From Geodermatophilus siccatus (GTDB lineage: Bacteria > Actinomycetota > Actinomycetes > Mycobacteriales > Geodermatophilaceae): a stretch of DNA of 64,000 nucleotides. This document shows positions 34,178-42,074 of this stretch, one piece after another. Location of the stretch: NCBI RefSeq assembly GCF_900103785.1, contig NZ_FNHE01000015.1, positions 1-64,000 on the forward strand, read 5' to 3'. Numbering within the stretch: the stretch's first letter is position 1; every line of letters starts with the position of its first letter. Under the pieces are notes generated by a model, which saw only the letters and a list, made by a program, of their open reading frames with translations, had not been told where the DNA came from and did no database searches. The position numbers and the translations under genes are program-made.

Positions 34178-35362
34178 TCATCCCTCCTGCTCGGGATCCG
34201 GGAAGCGGGCGCCGGCGGGGAGCTCGCTGCCGGCCGCCACCTCGGCCCGGCGGCCGACCAGGGTGACCTCGCCGTCCCCACCCACCGTGGCGCGCTCGCC
34301 GACCACGACGCCGTCGTCGAGCACCGTGCGGGTCACCGTGGCGCCGGCCCGCACGCGCGCACCCGGCAGCAGCACCGAGTCGACGACGGTCGCCCCGGCC
34401 TCCACGACGACCCCGGGGGAGAGCACCGACCCGCTCACCCGCCCGGCCACCCGGGTGCCGCCGGAGATCAGGCTGTCGTCCACCTCCGCCCCGCGCAGCA
34501 CCCGGGCGGCGCTGTGCCGGCCGCCGCGGGTGTGCAGCGCCCAGCCCTCGTCGTCGAGGTCCAGGGGCGGCTCGGGGGAGCGGAACTCGTGGTGGGCCGC
34601 CCAGTAGGCCTCCACGGTCCCCACGTCGCGCCAGTAGCCCTCGAACGGGTGCGCGCGGGCCAGGCCGTCGCGGGTCTGCGCCGGCAGCAGGTGGGTGCCC
34701 AGGTCCTCCAGGCCGTCCTCACCGTGCTCGGCGGCCAACGCCTCCAGCCGGTCCAGCGTCGGGCCGGGGGAGAAGACGAAGACCTCGTTGGTGGCCGTGG
34801 TGGTGCGCGGCTCGTCGGGCTTGTAGGCGTAGTCGGCCACCTTCCCGCCGCTGCCGACCTCGACGATGCCGTAGCGCGGCGCGTCGTCCTCGGCGACCTC
34901 GGTGGTGACCATGGTGACCTCCGCGCCGGAGCCCAGGTGCCCGTCGACGACCTCGCGGTAGTCCAGCTTGTAGACGGCGTCGGCGCTGACCACGACGAGC
35001 GCGTCGGGATCGAGGTCGCGGACCAGCGGGGCGTAGCGCCACAGCGAGTTCGCCGTCCCGGAGACCCAGCCGGCGCGGTCGGTGCCCTGGTACGGCGGCA
35101 GCACGAGGAGCCCGCCGTCGGTGCGGTCGAGGTCCCACGGCCGGCCGTTGGCCAGGTGCTGCGACAGCGACGTGGGGTGGAACTGCACGGACACCCACAC
35201 GTCGGCCAGGTGCGAGTGCTGGCAGTTGCTCAGCGGGAAGTCGATCAGCCGGTAGACGCCCGCGAAGGGGACGGCGGGCTTGGCGCGCTGCTCGGTGAGC
35301 AGTTCCAGCCGCCCGCCGGCGCCACCGGCCAGGACGAGGACGAGGACCCGGGGGAGTGCCAT
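34178..35362 (-). CDS. glgC: Glucose-1-phosphate adenylyltransferase (GlgC-like)
   Basis: Makes ADP-glucose from ATP and glucose-1-phosphate for glycogen or maltosyl-glucan synthesis. 394 residues from ATG 35362. The nucleotidyltransferase domain has VLVLAGGAGGRLELLTEQRA with KPAVPF, and YRLIDFPLSN, which matches the GlgC IYRLVDF motif. SADAVYKLDYREVVDGH carries the metal-binding Asp. A left-handed beta-helix follows (RGAEVDDSLISGGTRVAG, SVLSPGVVVEAGATV). It is more divergent than typical actinobacterial GlgC (VSVQFHPTSLSQHL replaces the usual TQYKSHSL), so it may be a paralog with altered regulation. A 13-bp hairpin sits in its 5' leader. Confidence 0.78.
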   Translation of the reverse strand: MALPRVLVLVLAGGAGGRLELLTEQRAKPAVPFAGVYRLIDFPLSNCQHSHLADVWVSVQFHPTSLSQHLANGRPWDLDRTDGGLLVLPPYQGTDRAGWVSGTANSLWRYAPLVRDLDPDALVVVSADAVYKLDYREVVDGHLGSGAEVTMVTTEVAEDDAPRYGIVEVGSGGKVADYAYKPDEPRTTTATNEVFVFSPGPTLDRLEALAAEHGEDGLEDLGTHLLPAQTRDGLARAHPFEGYWRDVGTVEAYWAAHHEFRSPEPPLDLDDEGWALHTRGGRHSAARVLRGAEVDDSLISGGTRVAGRVSGSVLSPGVVVEAGATVVDSVLLPGARVRAGATVTRTVLDDGVVVGERATVGGDGEVTLVGRRAEVAAGSELPAGARFPDPEQEG

Positions 35363-35409
35363 GGCCCCCGGCTACCCGAGGGGACGGCGTTCACCCTCGC
35401 GAGCACTTT

Positions 35410-35445
35410 CTACGGCTCTCTGGCACGGACGACAGAGAGCCGTAG
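35410..35445. repeat. 13-bp perfect stem-loop upstream of the GlgC-like gene
   Basis: CTACGGCTCTCTG (35410-35422) pairs perfectly with CAGAGAGCCGTAG (35433-35445) around a 10-base loop. It starts 48 bases before the glgC ATG on the opposite strand. It is richer in A and T than its surroundings. Confidence 0.8.
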
Positions 35446-35485
35446 ACGGCACTCGACACGCTGACCCGTCGCTCCTCCGGAGACG

Positions 35486-35493
35486 TGTCGACA
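35486..35493. promoter_or_regulatory. TGTCGACA site upstream of the cheB operon
   Basis: Fourth TGTCGACA palindrome, 226 bases before cheB. The preceding CCGG (5 bases away) is shared with the other copies. No other occurrence was noticed in the window. Confidence 0.45.
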
Positions 35494-35719
35494 GGAGGCG
35501 GGAAATGGTAGGTGATCGTGCTCCGGCCGTTCCGGAGTTGTGGTGCGGAATTCCCGGGATCGGCTCAAGTGCGGGGGAGGAGCGGCCGACAACACCCGTG
35601 ACAGGCACCGCCGGGACCCCGGGCGGACGCCGGCTGCACCCGTTCCCGACTGCCGGGCCGGTGCCGATCACAGCGCCAGTTCGCCCTGGCAGGCCCCCGC
35701 ACGGGGAGACGGAGGACGC

Positions 35720-36868
35720 ATGGACCCGATCCGGGTGTTGGTCGTCGACGACTCGGTGGTCGTCCGCAAGATCGTCACCGACGTGCTCTCCGAGGACCCG
35801 GCGATCGAGGTCGTGGGCACCGCCGTCAACGGCCGCATCGCCGTCGGCAAGCTCGAGCAGCTCAAGCCCGACCTGGTCACGATGGACATCGAGATGCCGG
35901 AGATGAACGGCATCGAGGCGGTCCGCGCCATCCGCGCCGGTGCCGGGGGTGGTGGGGCGGGACGAGGGCACAGCCGCGTGCCGATCATCATGTTCAGCAC
36001 GCTCACCGAGCGGGGCGCGTCGGCCACCCTCGACGCACTCTCCGCCGGCGCCAACGACTACGTCACCAAGCCGGCCAACGTCGGCAGCGTCGCGCAGTCC
36101 ATGGAGAGCGTCCGCCAGCAGCTCATCCCCAAGATCAAGGCGCTCACGGGGCGCCCGGTCACCACCGGTCCGGTGCGCGCCGCCGCACCCGCCCCGGCCG
36201 CGGTCCGCCCGCCGGCCCCGCGCGTCGGTGCGGTCAAGCAGCCCGCCGTCCTGGTCATCGGCTCCTCCACCGGCGGCCCGGAGGCGCTGGCGAAGGTGCT
36301 GCCGGCCCTCCCGGCGTCCCTGCCGGTCCCGGTGCTGCTCGTGCAGCACATGCCCCCGGTCTTCACCCGCCAGTTCGCCCAGCGGCTGGACCGCCTCTGC
36401 CCGCTCACCGTGGTCGAGGCCGTCGACGGCACCCCGCTGGCGCCCGGCACCGTGCACCTGGCCCCGGGCGACCACCACCTGACCATCCGCCGGACCGGCC
36501 GCGGCCTGTCCACCGCGCTGGACCAGTCGCCGCCGGAGAACTTCTGCCGTCCCGCCGTCGACCCGCTGTTCCGCTCCGCGGTCGAGACCTTCGACGGCGC
36601 CGTCCTCGGCGTCGTGCTCACCGGCATGGGCTCGGACGGGCGCATCGGCGCCGGTCGCATCCGTGAGGCCGGGGGCGCGGTCGTCGTCCAGGACCAGGCC
36701 ACCTCCGTCGTCTGGGGCATGCCCGGCGCCGTGGCCACGGCCGGCTTCGCCGACGAGGTGCTGCCGCTCGACCGGGTCGCCGAGGCGGTCACCCGGCGGA
36801 TCACCGGGCCGCGGGTCCCCGCGGCCCACCCGGCTCCCGCGCCCTCGTTCGCCGGAGGACGACGATGA
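35720..36868 (+). CDS. cheB: Chemotaxis protein-glutamate methylesterase CheB
   Basis: Response-regulator methylesterase/amidase that resets chemoreceptors. 382 residues from ATG 35720, with GGAGGAC upstream. Receiver domain 1-125: DD at 10-11, phospho-Asp56 in TMDIEMPEMNG, and Lys in YVTKPA. A Gly-rich insert ([12 protein letters not shown]) sits in a receiver loop near residue 75. Effector domain about 175-375: catalytic Ser in GSSTGGPEAL, His in VQHMPPVFTRQFAQRL and Asp in LTGMGSDG. First gene of a six-gene operon. ATGA overlap with cheR. Confidence 0.94.
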   Translation: MDPIRVLVVDDSVVVRKIVTDVLSEDPAIEVVGTAVNGRIAVGKLEQLKPDLVTMDIEMPEMNGIEAVRAIRAGAGGGGAGRGHSRVPIIMFSTLTERGASATLDALSAGANDYVTKPANVGSVAQSMESVRQQLIPKIKALTGRPVTTGPVRAAAPAPAAVRPPAPRVGAVKQPAVLVIGSSTGGPEALAKVLPALPASLPVPVLLVQHMPPVFTRQFAQRLDRLCPLTVVEAVDGTPLAPGTVHLAPGDHHLTIRRTGRGLSTALDQSPPENFCRPAVDPLFRSAVETFDGAVLGVVLTGMGSDGRIGAGRIREAGGAVVVQDQATSVVWGMPGAVATAGFADEVLPLDRVAEAVTRRITGPRVPAAHPAPAPSFAGGRR

Positions 36869-37689
36869 CCCTCACCGCGACCAGCTTCGACTGGGTCCGC
36901 CAGCTGGTGCACCGGGAGAGCGCGATCGTGCTCGCCCCGGGCAAGGAGTACCTGGTCGAAGCGCGGCTGCTGCCGATCGCCCGGTCCATGGGGCTGCCCG
37001 ACGTCGGCCGGCTGGTCGACTCGGTCCGCACCCGGCCCAGCCCCGAGTCCACCCGCAGGATCGTCGAGGCGCTCACCACGAACGAGACCTCGTGGTTCCG
37101 GGACGGTGACCCGTTCACCGCCCTCACCTCGACGGTGCTGCCCTCGCTGGTGTCGGCCCGCGGGCCGGCCGAGCGGCTGCAGATCTGGTCGGCGGCCTGC
37201 TCCAGCGGGCAGGAGCCGTACACGATCGCCATGCTGCTCGAGGACGCGCTGCCCAACGCCGCGACCCGCGTCGCCATCACCGCGACCGACCTCTCCCGCG
37301 AGATGGTCGAGCGCACCCGGGCCGGGCGGTTCAGCCAGCTGGAGGTCAACCGGGGGCTGCCCGCACCGATGCTGGTGCGGCACTTCACGCGGGCGGGCAC
37401 CGAGTGGGAGGTCTCCCCGTCGCTGCGGCGCATGGTGACGGCGAGCGAGTGCAACCTGGCCGCTCCGCTGCCCCGCATGGGGCCGTTCGACGTGGTCTAC
37501 CTGCGCAACGTCCTCATCTACTTCGACCTGCCCACCAAGCAGGCGATCCTCCGCCGGGTGCGCGCGCTCATGCGCCCGGACGGATGGCTCTTCCTCGGCG
37601 CCGCGGAGACCACGCTCGGCGTCGACGACTCCTGGGAGCGGGTCGTCATCGGCCGCAGCTCCGCCTACCGCCCGCTGAAGGGGAACTGA
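36865..37689 (+). CDS. cheR: Chemotaxis methyltransferase CheR
   Basis: Methylates receptor glutamates with S-adenosylmethionine. 274 residues from ATG 36865, overlapping cheB by 4 bases. The N-terminal helical domain includes EALTTNETSWFRDGDPF, the conserved NETSFFR-like segment. The SAM pocket is IWSAACSSGQEPYTIAMLL, followed by TATDLSREMVERTRAG and FDVVYLRNVLIYFD. All are CheR signatures. Receptors here lack the C-terminal NWETF tether, so CheR must bind them directly. Confidence 0.94.
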   Translation: MTLTATSFDWVRQLVHRESAIVLAPGKEYLVEARLLPIARSMGLPDVGRLVDSVRTRPSPESTRRIVEALTTNETSWFRDGDPFTALTSTVLPSLVSARGPAERLQIWSAACSSGQEPYTIAMLLEDALPNAATRVAITATDLSREMVERTRAGRFSQLEVNRGLPAPMLVRHFTRAGTEWEVSPSLRRMVTASECNLAAPLPRMGPFDVVYLRNVLIYFDLPTKQAILRRVRALMRPDGWLFLGAAETTLGVDDSWERVVIGRSSAYRPLKGN

Positions 37690-37690
37690 C

Positions 37691-38074
37691 GTGCGTGCAC
37701 TGGTGATCGACGACTCCCGCGCCATGCGGCGCATCGTGAGCGCGGCACTGGAGGGTTTCGGCTACGAGACCCGCCAGGCCGGCCACGGGCAGGAGGCCCT
37801 CGACGTGCTGCAGGAGGGCTACGTGCCCGACCTGTGCACGATCGACTGGAACATGCCGGTGATGGACGGGCTGCAGTTCGTCTCCGCCGTCCGGGCCAAC
37901 CCGGCGTGGCGCGCCCTCACGCTGATGATGGTGACCTCGGAGAGCGAGCAGGGCCAGATCGTCCGGGCGCTCGCTGCGGGCGCGCACGAGTACGTGATCA
38001 AGCCGTTCACCGCCGACGCGCTCCGCGACAAGCTCGCGCTGCTCGGCATGCTCCCCGAGGAGGCCGTCCTGTGA
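37691..38074 (+). CDS. cheY: Response regulator CheY (first copy)
   Basis: Single-domain receiver phosphorylated by CheA; it binds the flagellar switch or acts as a phosphate sink. 127 residues from GTG 37691, one base after the cheR stop. Phospho-acceptor Asp52 in TIDWNMPVMDG, acidic pair DD at 7-8, Thr in MMVTSESE and Lys in YVIKPF. The next gene, a CheX-type phosphatase, overlaps by 4 bases. Which of the two CheY proteins in the operon is the motor effector cannot be told from sequence. Confidence 0.92.
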   Translation: MRALVIDDSRAMRRIVSAALEGFGYETRQAGHGQEALDVLQEGYVPDLCTIDWNMPVMDGLQFVSAVRANPAWRALTLMMVTSESEQGQIVRALAAGAHEYVIKPFTADALRDKLALLGMLPEEAVL

Positions 38075-38601
38075 CGCTCGCACCCGATGCCGTCGCACGC
38101 CCGACCATCCCCGAGCTCATCGACGAGGCCACCGTCGAGGCGATCGCCGGTGAGGCCTGGGTCGCCCTCGTCGGGGAGGACGAGGTGCTCGTCCCGCTGC
38201 CCGCCGACCTGCCCGCCGAGACGCTCTCGGCGTGGGTGGACGTCGTCGGCCCGTGGACCGGCAGCGTCGTCCTCACCACCGGCCGGCAGACCGCGGCCGA
38301 CCTGACCCGGGCGCTGCTCGGCCAGGCCGCGCCCGAGCTGCTCGACCACGAGGACGTCGCCGACGCGTTCGGCGAGATCGCCAACGTGGTCGGCGGCAAC
38401 GTCAAGGCCGCCCTCCCCGGCCCCTCCACCCTGGGCCTGCCCCAGGTCGGCGAGGCCCCCGACGTCCGCAACCCCGCGGACGTCTGCCGGCTCGAGGTCC
38501 TGTGGCGCGGCCAGCCCCTGGTCGTGTCCGTGCAGGGCGCGCTGCCGGCCCTGTCCACCCCGCACCCGAACCCCCCGCACCCGAACGGAGCGTCACTGTG
38601 A
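38071..38601 (+). CDS. CheX/CheC-type CheY-P phosphatase
   Basis: Removes phosphate from CheY to end the signal. 176 residues from GTG 38071, GTGA-coupled to cheY. The active motif is DAFGEIANVVGGNVKAAL, which has the ExxN (EIAN) pair used by CheC, CheX and FliY for water attack, placed as in CheX. Flanking strands (GSVVLTTGRQTAADLTRALL, CRLEVLWRGQPLVVSVQGAL) fit the fold. The C-terminus is Pro/Asn-rich (PHPNPPHPNGASL). There is no CheZ in the region. It overlaps the second cheY by 4 bases. Confidence 0.8.
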   Translation: MTLAPDAVARPTIPELIDEATVEAIAGEAWVALVGEDEVLVPLPADLPAETLSAWVDVVGPWTGSVVLTTGRQTAADLTRALLGQAAPELLDHEDVADAFGEIANVVGGNVKAALPGPSTLGLPQVGEAPDVRNPADVCRLEVLWRGQPLVVSVQGALPALSTPHPNPPHPNGASL

Positions 38602-38960
38602 AGATCCTCGTCGCCGACGACAGCCGCGTGATGCGGCAGATCGTCATCCGCACCCTGCGCCAGGCCGGGTACGACGACCACGACATCGTCGAGGCCGAGG
38701 ACGGCCGCGACGCCTACGACAAGGTCCAGGCCGAGAACCCCGACCTGGTGCTGTCGGACTGGAACATGCCGAACATGACCGGGCTGGAGTGCCTGCAGGC
38801 GCTGCGCTCGGCCGGCTCCGGCGTCCCGTTCGGCTTCGTCACCTCCGAGGGCTCGCAGGAGATGCGGGACAAGGCCAGCGCCGCGGGCGCGCTGTTCCTC
38901 ATCGCCAAGCCGTTCAACGAGGAGACCTTCCGCGAGAACCTGGACGGGGTGATCGCATGA
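38598..38960 (+). CDS. cheY: Response regulator CheY (second copy)
   Basis: 120-residue receiver from GTG 38598. Phospho-Asp54 in LSDWNMPNMTG, DD at 7-8, Thr in FVTSEGSQEM and Lys in IAKPFNEETF. It follows the CheY1 architecture but is clearly divergent in sequence (EAEDGRDAYDKVQAENPD). Two CheYs flanking a phosphatase suggest one drives the motor and one drains phosphate, as in Sinorhizobium. This is inference. It overlaps both neighbours by 4 bases. Confidence 0.92.
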   Translation: MKILVADDSRVMRQIVIRTLRQAGYDDHDIVEAEDGRDAYDKVQAENPDLVLSDWNMPNMTGLECLQALRSAGSGVPFGFVTSEGSQEMRDKASAAGALFLIAKPFNEETFRENLDGVIA

Positions 38961-39457
38961 GCGCCGCGCTGACCGTCGTCCTTCCGGACGCCAAGGCCGT
39001 CAAGGACATGCTCAGCGGCCTGGTCGGCAAGTCCGTCGGCGTGCTGCCGGGCGCGCCGGTGACCCCGACGCCGAAGTCGCCGGTGTCGGTGGCCGTGTAC
39101 GTGGACCCGTCGATGAACGTGAACGCGCTGTGCGTCATGGACCTCGGCGCCTCCGCCTACACCGGCGCCGCCCTCGCGCTGCTGCCCCCCGGCGGCGCGC
39201 AGGACGCCGTCGAGGAGGACGGCGAGCTGACCACGATGCTCACCGAGGCGCTGCACGAGGTCGTCAACGTGCTCTCGGCGCTGTTCAACGTGCCGGGTGC
39301 GCCGCACTCCAAGCTCTACAAGCTCTACGCCCCGGGCGACGACCTGCCCGGCGACATCGCCGGCTCGCTGGCCGCCTTCAACCGGCTCGACCTCGCCATC
39401 GACGTCCCCGGTTACGGCAAGGGCGGGCTCTCCCTGGTCATCCCCTCCGGGGCCTGA
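38957..39457 (+). CDS. CheX/CheC-like protein, last gene of the chemotaxis operon
   Basis: 166 residues from ATG 38957, ATGA-coupled to cheY2. It has no closely recognised family name. The helix LTTMLTEALHEVVNVLSALF carries an ExxN (EVVN) pair like CheC/CheX phosphatases, and the strand pattern (SPVSVAVYVDPSMNVNALCV; LDLAIDVPGYGKGGLSLVI) fits their fold. It may be a second CheY-P phosphatase or a degenerate partner of the 38071 product. No signal or membrane segment. Its tight coupling to cheY2 argues for a role in phosphate removal or CheY binding. Confidence 0.55.
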   Translation: MSAALTVVLPDAKAVKDMLSGLVGKSVGVLPGAPVTPTPKSPVSVAVYVDPSMNVNALCVMDLGASAYTGAALALLPPGGAQDAVEEDGELTTMLTEALHEVVNVLSALFNVPGAPHSKLYKLYAPGDDLPGDIAGSLAAFNRLDLAIDVPGYGKGGLSLVIPSGA

Positions 39458-39517
39458 CCCGGCAGACGCCCCGGGACGGCGCCGGAGACCACTCTCCCGC
39501 CGTCCCGGGCGCTCCAC

Positions 39518-39556
39518 GACGACGGCCCCGAGGCACTGCGCCTCGGGGCCGTCGTC
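39518..39556 (+). terminator. Terminator of the cheB operon
   Basis: Perfect 17-bp stem GACGACGGCCCCGAGGC (39518-39534) with GCCTCGGGGCCGTCGTC (39540-39556), 5-base loop. It lies between the operon end and the convergent kinase gene and can serve both strands. Confidence 0.92.
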
Positions 39557-39577
39557 GCGTGCTGCAGGGGGTCCTTC

Positions 39578-40096
39578 TCAGTTGAACGCCGGCTCGCGGT
39601 CGTCGGTGCTCGTGGGCAGGCAGGCCCAGACGTGCTTGCAGCCGTCGTCGACGTACCAGCCGTGGGCCACCGACAGCCGGGCCACCAGGTAGAGCCCCAG
39701 GCCGCCCTGGGCGGGGTCGCGGTCGACGGCCGGGCTGGGCATGGTGTCGGGGTCGCGGTCGCTGACGTCGAGCAGCCAGCCGCCGCTGCCGGCGACCACC
39801 GTGGCGACGACGGGGGACAAGCCGTGCCGCAGCGCGTTGGACGCCAGCTCGTCGAAGGCCAGGATCAACCGCTCGGCCGCGGTGTCGTCGCCGTCCCTCG
39901 GGTAGCCGACGCCGTCCAGTCGTGCCCGCAGCACGGCTCGTGCGGCCGGGAGCTCGGCGATGGCCTGCAGGTCCCACCGCCAGACCTCGCCCCGGCCGTC
40001 CGGAAGCGGACGCAACGGCCACGCGAGTCGACCCACTGCCCTCTCCCCGTCCGTCGCGGTCTCCGACACGCAGGGGGTTCCCAGGCGGCTGGACAC
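39578..40096 (-). CDS. RsbW-like ATP-binding protein (HATPase_c_2)
   Basis: 172 residues from GTG 40096; an internal GTG 10 codons later is an alternative. It has the GHKL fold of anti-sigma kinases: N-box LILAFDELASNALRHG, G1 WLLDVSDRDPDTMP and G2 GGLGLYLVARLS. Proteins of this type bind a sigma factor or phosphorylate a STAS anti-anti-sigma protein. It lies directly downstream of, and in the same direction as, a SpoIIE phosphatase gene, the expected opposing partner. No STAS or sigma gene is present nearby, so its target is not known. Confidence 0.85.
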   Translation of the reverse strand: MSSRLGTPCVSETATDGERAVGRLAWPLRPLPDGRGEVWRWDLQAIAELPAARAVLRARLDGVGYPRDGDDTAAERLILAFDELASNALRHGLSPVVATVVAGSGGWLLDVSDRDPDTMPSPAVDRDPAQGGLGLYLVARLSVAHGWYVDDGCKHVWACLPTSTDDREPAFN

Positions 40097-40155
40097 TCAA
40101 TCGTGTCCCGGGCGTTTCCGACCCCGCGGGGTGAGGCGTCTCCCGTCCGTGCCGG

Positions 40156-41850
40156 TCAGCGCGGTGGGTGTACGCAGATCGCCACCAGGGCGACGTCGTC
40201 CCCGGGCGTGGCGGGCAGCATCCGCGCCAGCAGCTCGTCGGCCAGCTGCTCCAGCGGCCGGTCCGCCAGCGCGGCCAGGTGCCGGCGCAGCCGGCCCACC
40301 CCGGTGTCGACGTCGCAGTCCCGGCGCTCCACCAGCCCGTCGGTGTAGAGCAGCACGACCGCACCCGGGCGCAGCGGCACGGTGGACTCCCGCCGCACCG
40401 TCGTCGGGTCCACCCCCAGCAGCAGGTCGCCCAGCCCGTCGGCGAGCACGGTCACCGTGCCGTCGGGGTCGGCGACCAGTGGCGGTGGGTGGCCGGCGCT
40501 GGCCCAGCGCAGCCGGGTCCCGCCCTCCTCGAGCCGCGCGATCGCGGCGGTGGCCAGCGTGCCGGTGTGCATCGCGGCCATCGCGGCGTCCAGGCCGCGC
40601 AGCACCTCCGCCGGCCCGGCGCCGCTGTAGTGGGCGATGCCCCGCAGCAGCCCGCGCAGCTGCCCCATCTCGGCCGCTGCGGCGGTGTCGTGGCCGGTGA
40701 CGTCCCCGATGACCACGACCGGGTCGCCGTCGGTGTGCAGGAAGGCGTCGTACCAGTCCCCACCGACGCGGGCAGCTTCCGCCGCGGGGACGTAGCGGGC
40801 CACCACCTGCGCCCCGGCGATGGTCGGCAGGTCGGTGAGCAGGCTGCGCTGCAGGCCCTCGGCGAGCTTGGCCTGCTGGCTCTGCCGGTGCACCCGGTCG
40901 ACGGCGCGTCCGGCCTGTGCCGCGACCTCGCGGGCGGTGGCCAGGTCGTCGTCGTCCAGCGTGCGCCCGGGGTCGAGGTACAGGGTGAGGACGCCGACCG
41001 CGCGGCCGTCGGCGGTCAGCGGCAGGACGACGGCGGTGTCCGGGCCCAGCTCCACGAGCAGGTCGCGGGCCGGGCCCGGCGGCATGAGCTCGAGGACGGC
41101 GGCCACCGGCTGCTGCGCCTCGCTGCCCGACCGCAGCGCGCGGGCGACGGGGGAGGCCGTCGGCAGGGTGTCCAGGCGGACCTCGGCGTAGCGGTCCAGC
41201 AGCGGGCGGCGGGCCGGGTCGACGTGCCAGGAGCCGACGTCGCGAGCACGGCCCTCCCGGTCGACGACGGTGACCACGCAGCCGTCGGTGAGCGCGGGGA
41301 CGACCAGCCGCGCCAGGCTGCCCAGCGCCGACTCGCTGTCCAGCGCGCCGGACAGCTCCCCGGTCACCGCGGCCAGCAGCGCCGTGCGGGCGCCGGCCCG
41401 CTCCGCGGCCCGCCGGGCCGTCTCGGCGGCGCGCCGGGCCGCCTCGGCCTCGTCCTGCGCCTGCCGGCGCGCGGTGACGTCGACGAAGACGAAGGCGGCG
41501 CCGTCCGACACCGGCCAGGCGTGCAGCGCCGACCAGCCCGGGCCGCCCCAGGGATCGGGGACCTCGAGGGAGACCGGCCCGCCCGAGGCCACGGCCTCGT
41601 GGCAGACCCGGGTGACGGCGGCGGCCGTGCCGGCGCACAGCACCTCGGTGACCGGCCGCCCGACGACGTCGGCGGCCGGGCGGTCGAGCAGCCGCTCGCC
41701 CGCCGCGTTGAGCAGCGCGACCCGTCCGGCGGGGTCCAGACAGCCCAGCGCGGCGGGCATGGCGGCCAGCACGCCGGTGGCCAGGGCGGCGCTCCGGTCG
41801 AGCGGCTCCGGCCACCCCCGCGGTCGGGGCTGCGGGCCTGGGCTCACCAC
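40156..41850 (-). CDS. PAS-GAF-SpoIIE (PP2C) phosphatase
   Basis: Cytosolic sensor phosphatase of about 564 residues. GTG 41850 lies 8 nt after GAGAGG and is preferred over the GTG three codons upstream. Domains: PAS (about 25-125), an Ala/Arg/Glu coiled coil (about 130-165), GAF (about 170-320) and PP2C (about 345-560), with VGGDWYDAFLHTDGD, GDVTGHD, SAGHPPPL and YTDGLVERRD. The GAF and PP2C parts are closely similar to those of the 56403-59006 phosphatase (same TASPVARAL, RPLL.RYAEVRLD wording), indicating duplication. Paired with the downstream RsbW-like kinase. Stimulus unknown. Confidence 0.88.
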   Translation of the reverse strand: MVSPGPQPRPRGWPEPLDRSAALATGVLAAMPAALGCLDPAGRVALLNAAGERLLDRPAADVVGRPVTEVLCAGTAAAVTRVCHEAVASGGPVSLEVPDPWGGPGWSALHAWPVSDGAAFVFVDVTARRQAQDEAEAARRAAETARRAAERAGARTALLAAVTGELSGALDSESALGSLARLVVPALTDGCVVTVVDREGRARDVGSWHVDPARRPLLDRYAEVRLDTLPTASPVARALRSGSEAQQPVAAVLELMPPGPARDLLVELGPDTAVVLPLTADGRAVGVLTLYLDPGRTLDDDDLATAREVAAQAGRAVDRVHRQSQQAKLAEGLQRSLLTDLPTIAGAQVVARYVPAAEAARVGGDWYDAFLHTDGDPVVVIGDVTGHDTAAAAEMGQLRGLLRGIAHYSGAGPAEVLRGLDAAMAAMHTGTLATAAIARLEEGGTRLRWASAGHPPPLVADPDGTVTVLADGLGDLLLGVDPTTVRRESTVPLRPGAVVLLYTDGLVERRDCDVDTGVGRLRRHLAALADRPLEQLADELLARMLPATPGDDVALVAICVHPPR

Positions 41851-42074
41851 GAGGACCACCTCTCTCGGCGGGCTGGTCCCTGCCCCGACCTCGGAGCGCG
41901 CCTCCCCGCCGCCCTGCGGGCCGGGAGGGTGCCCGGATCGTGGCAGCGGGCGCGCGCGCTGCCAAGGCGCACCGGCGTGGCGCGCCCGCCGTCACCCGGT
42001 CGTCCTGGACCACCCACGGGCCCAGGGTCGGACCCGGACCGCCCGGCCGGCAGAGCCCGACTGCCCGGGTGTCC

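Larger units (their letters stand above)
35363..35719. other. Divergent glgC/cheB intergenic region
   Basis: 357 bases without a gene. It contains a strong hairpin (35410-35445), the TGTCGACA palindrome (35486-35493), a CTCCGG/CCGGAG dyad near 35520-35537, and a GGAGACGGAGGAC ribosome site for cheB. Open frames here are short and featureless. Confidence 0.65.
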
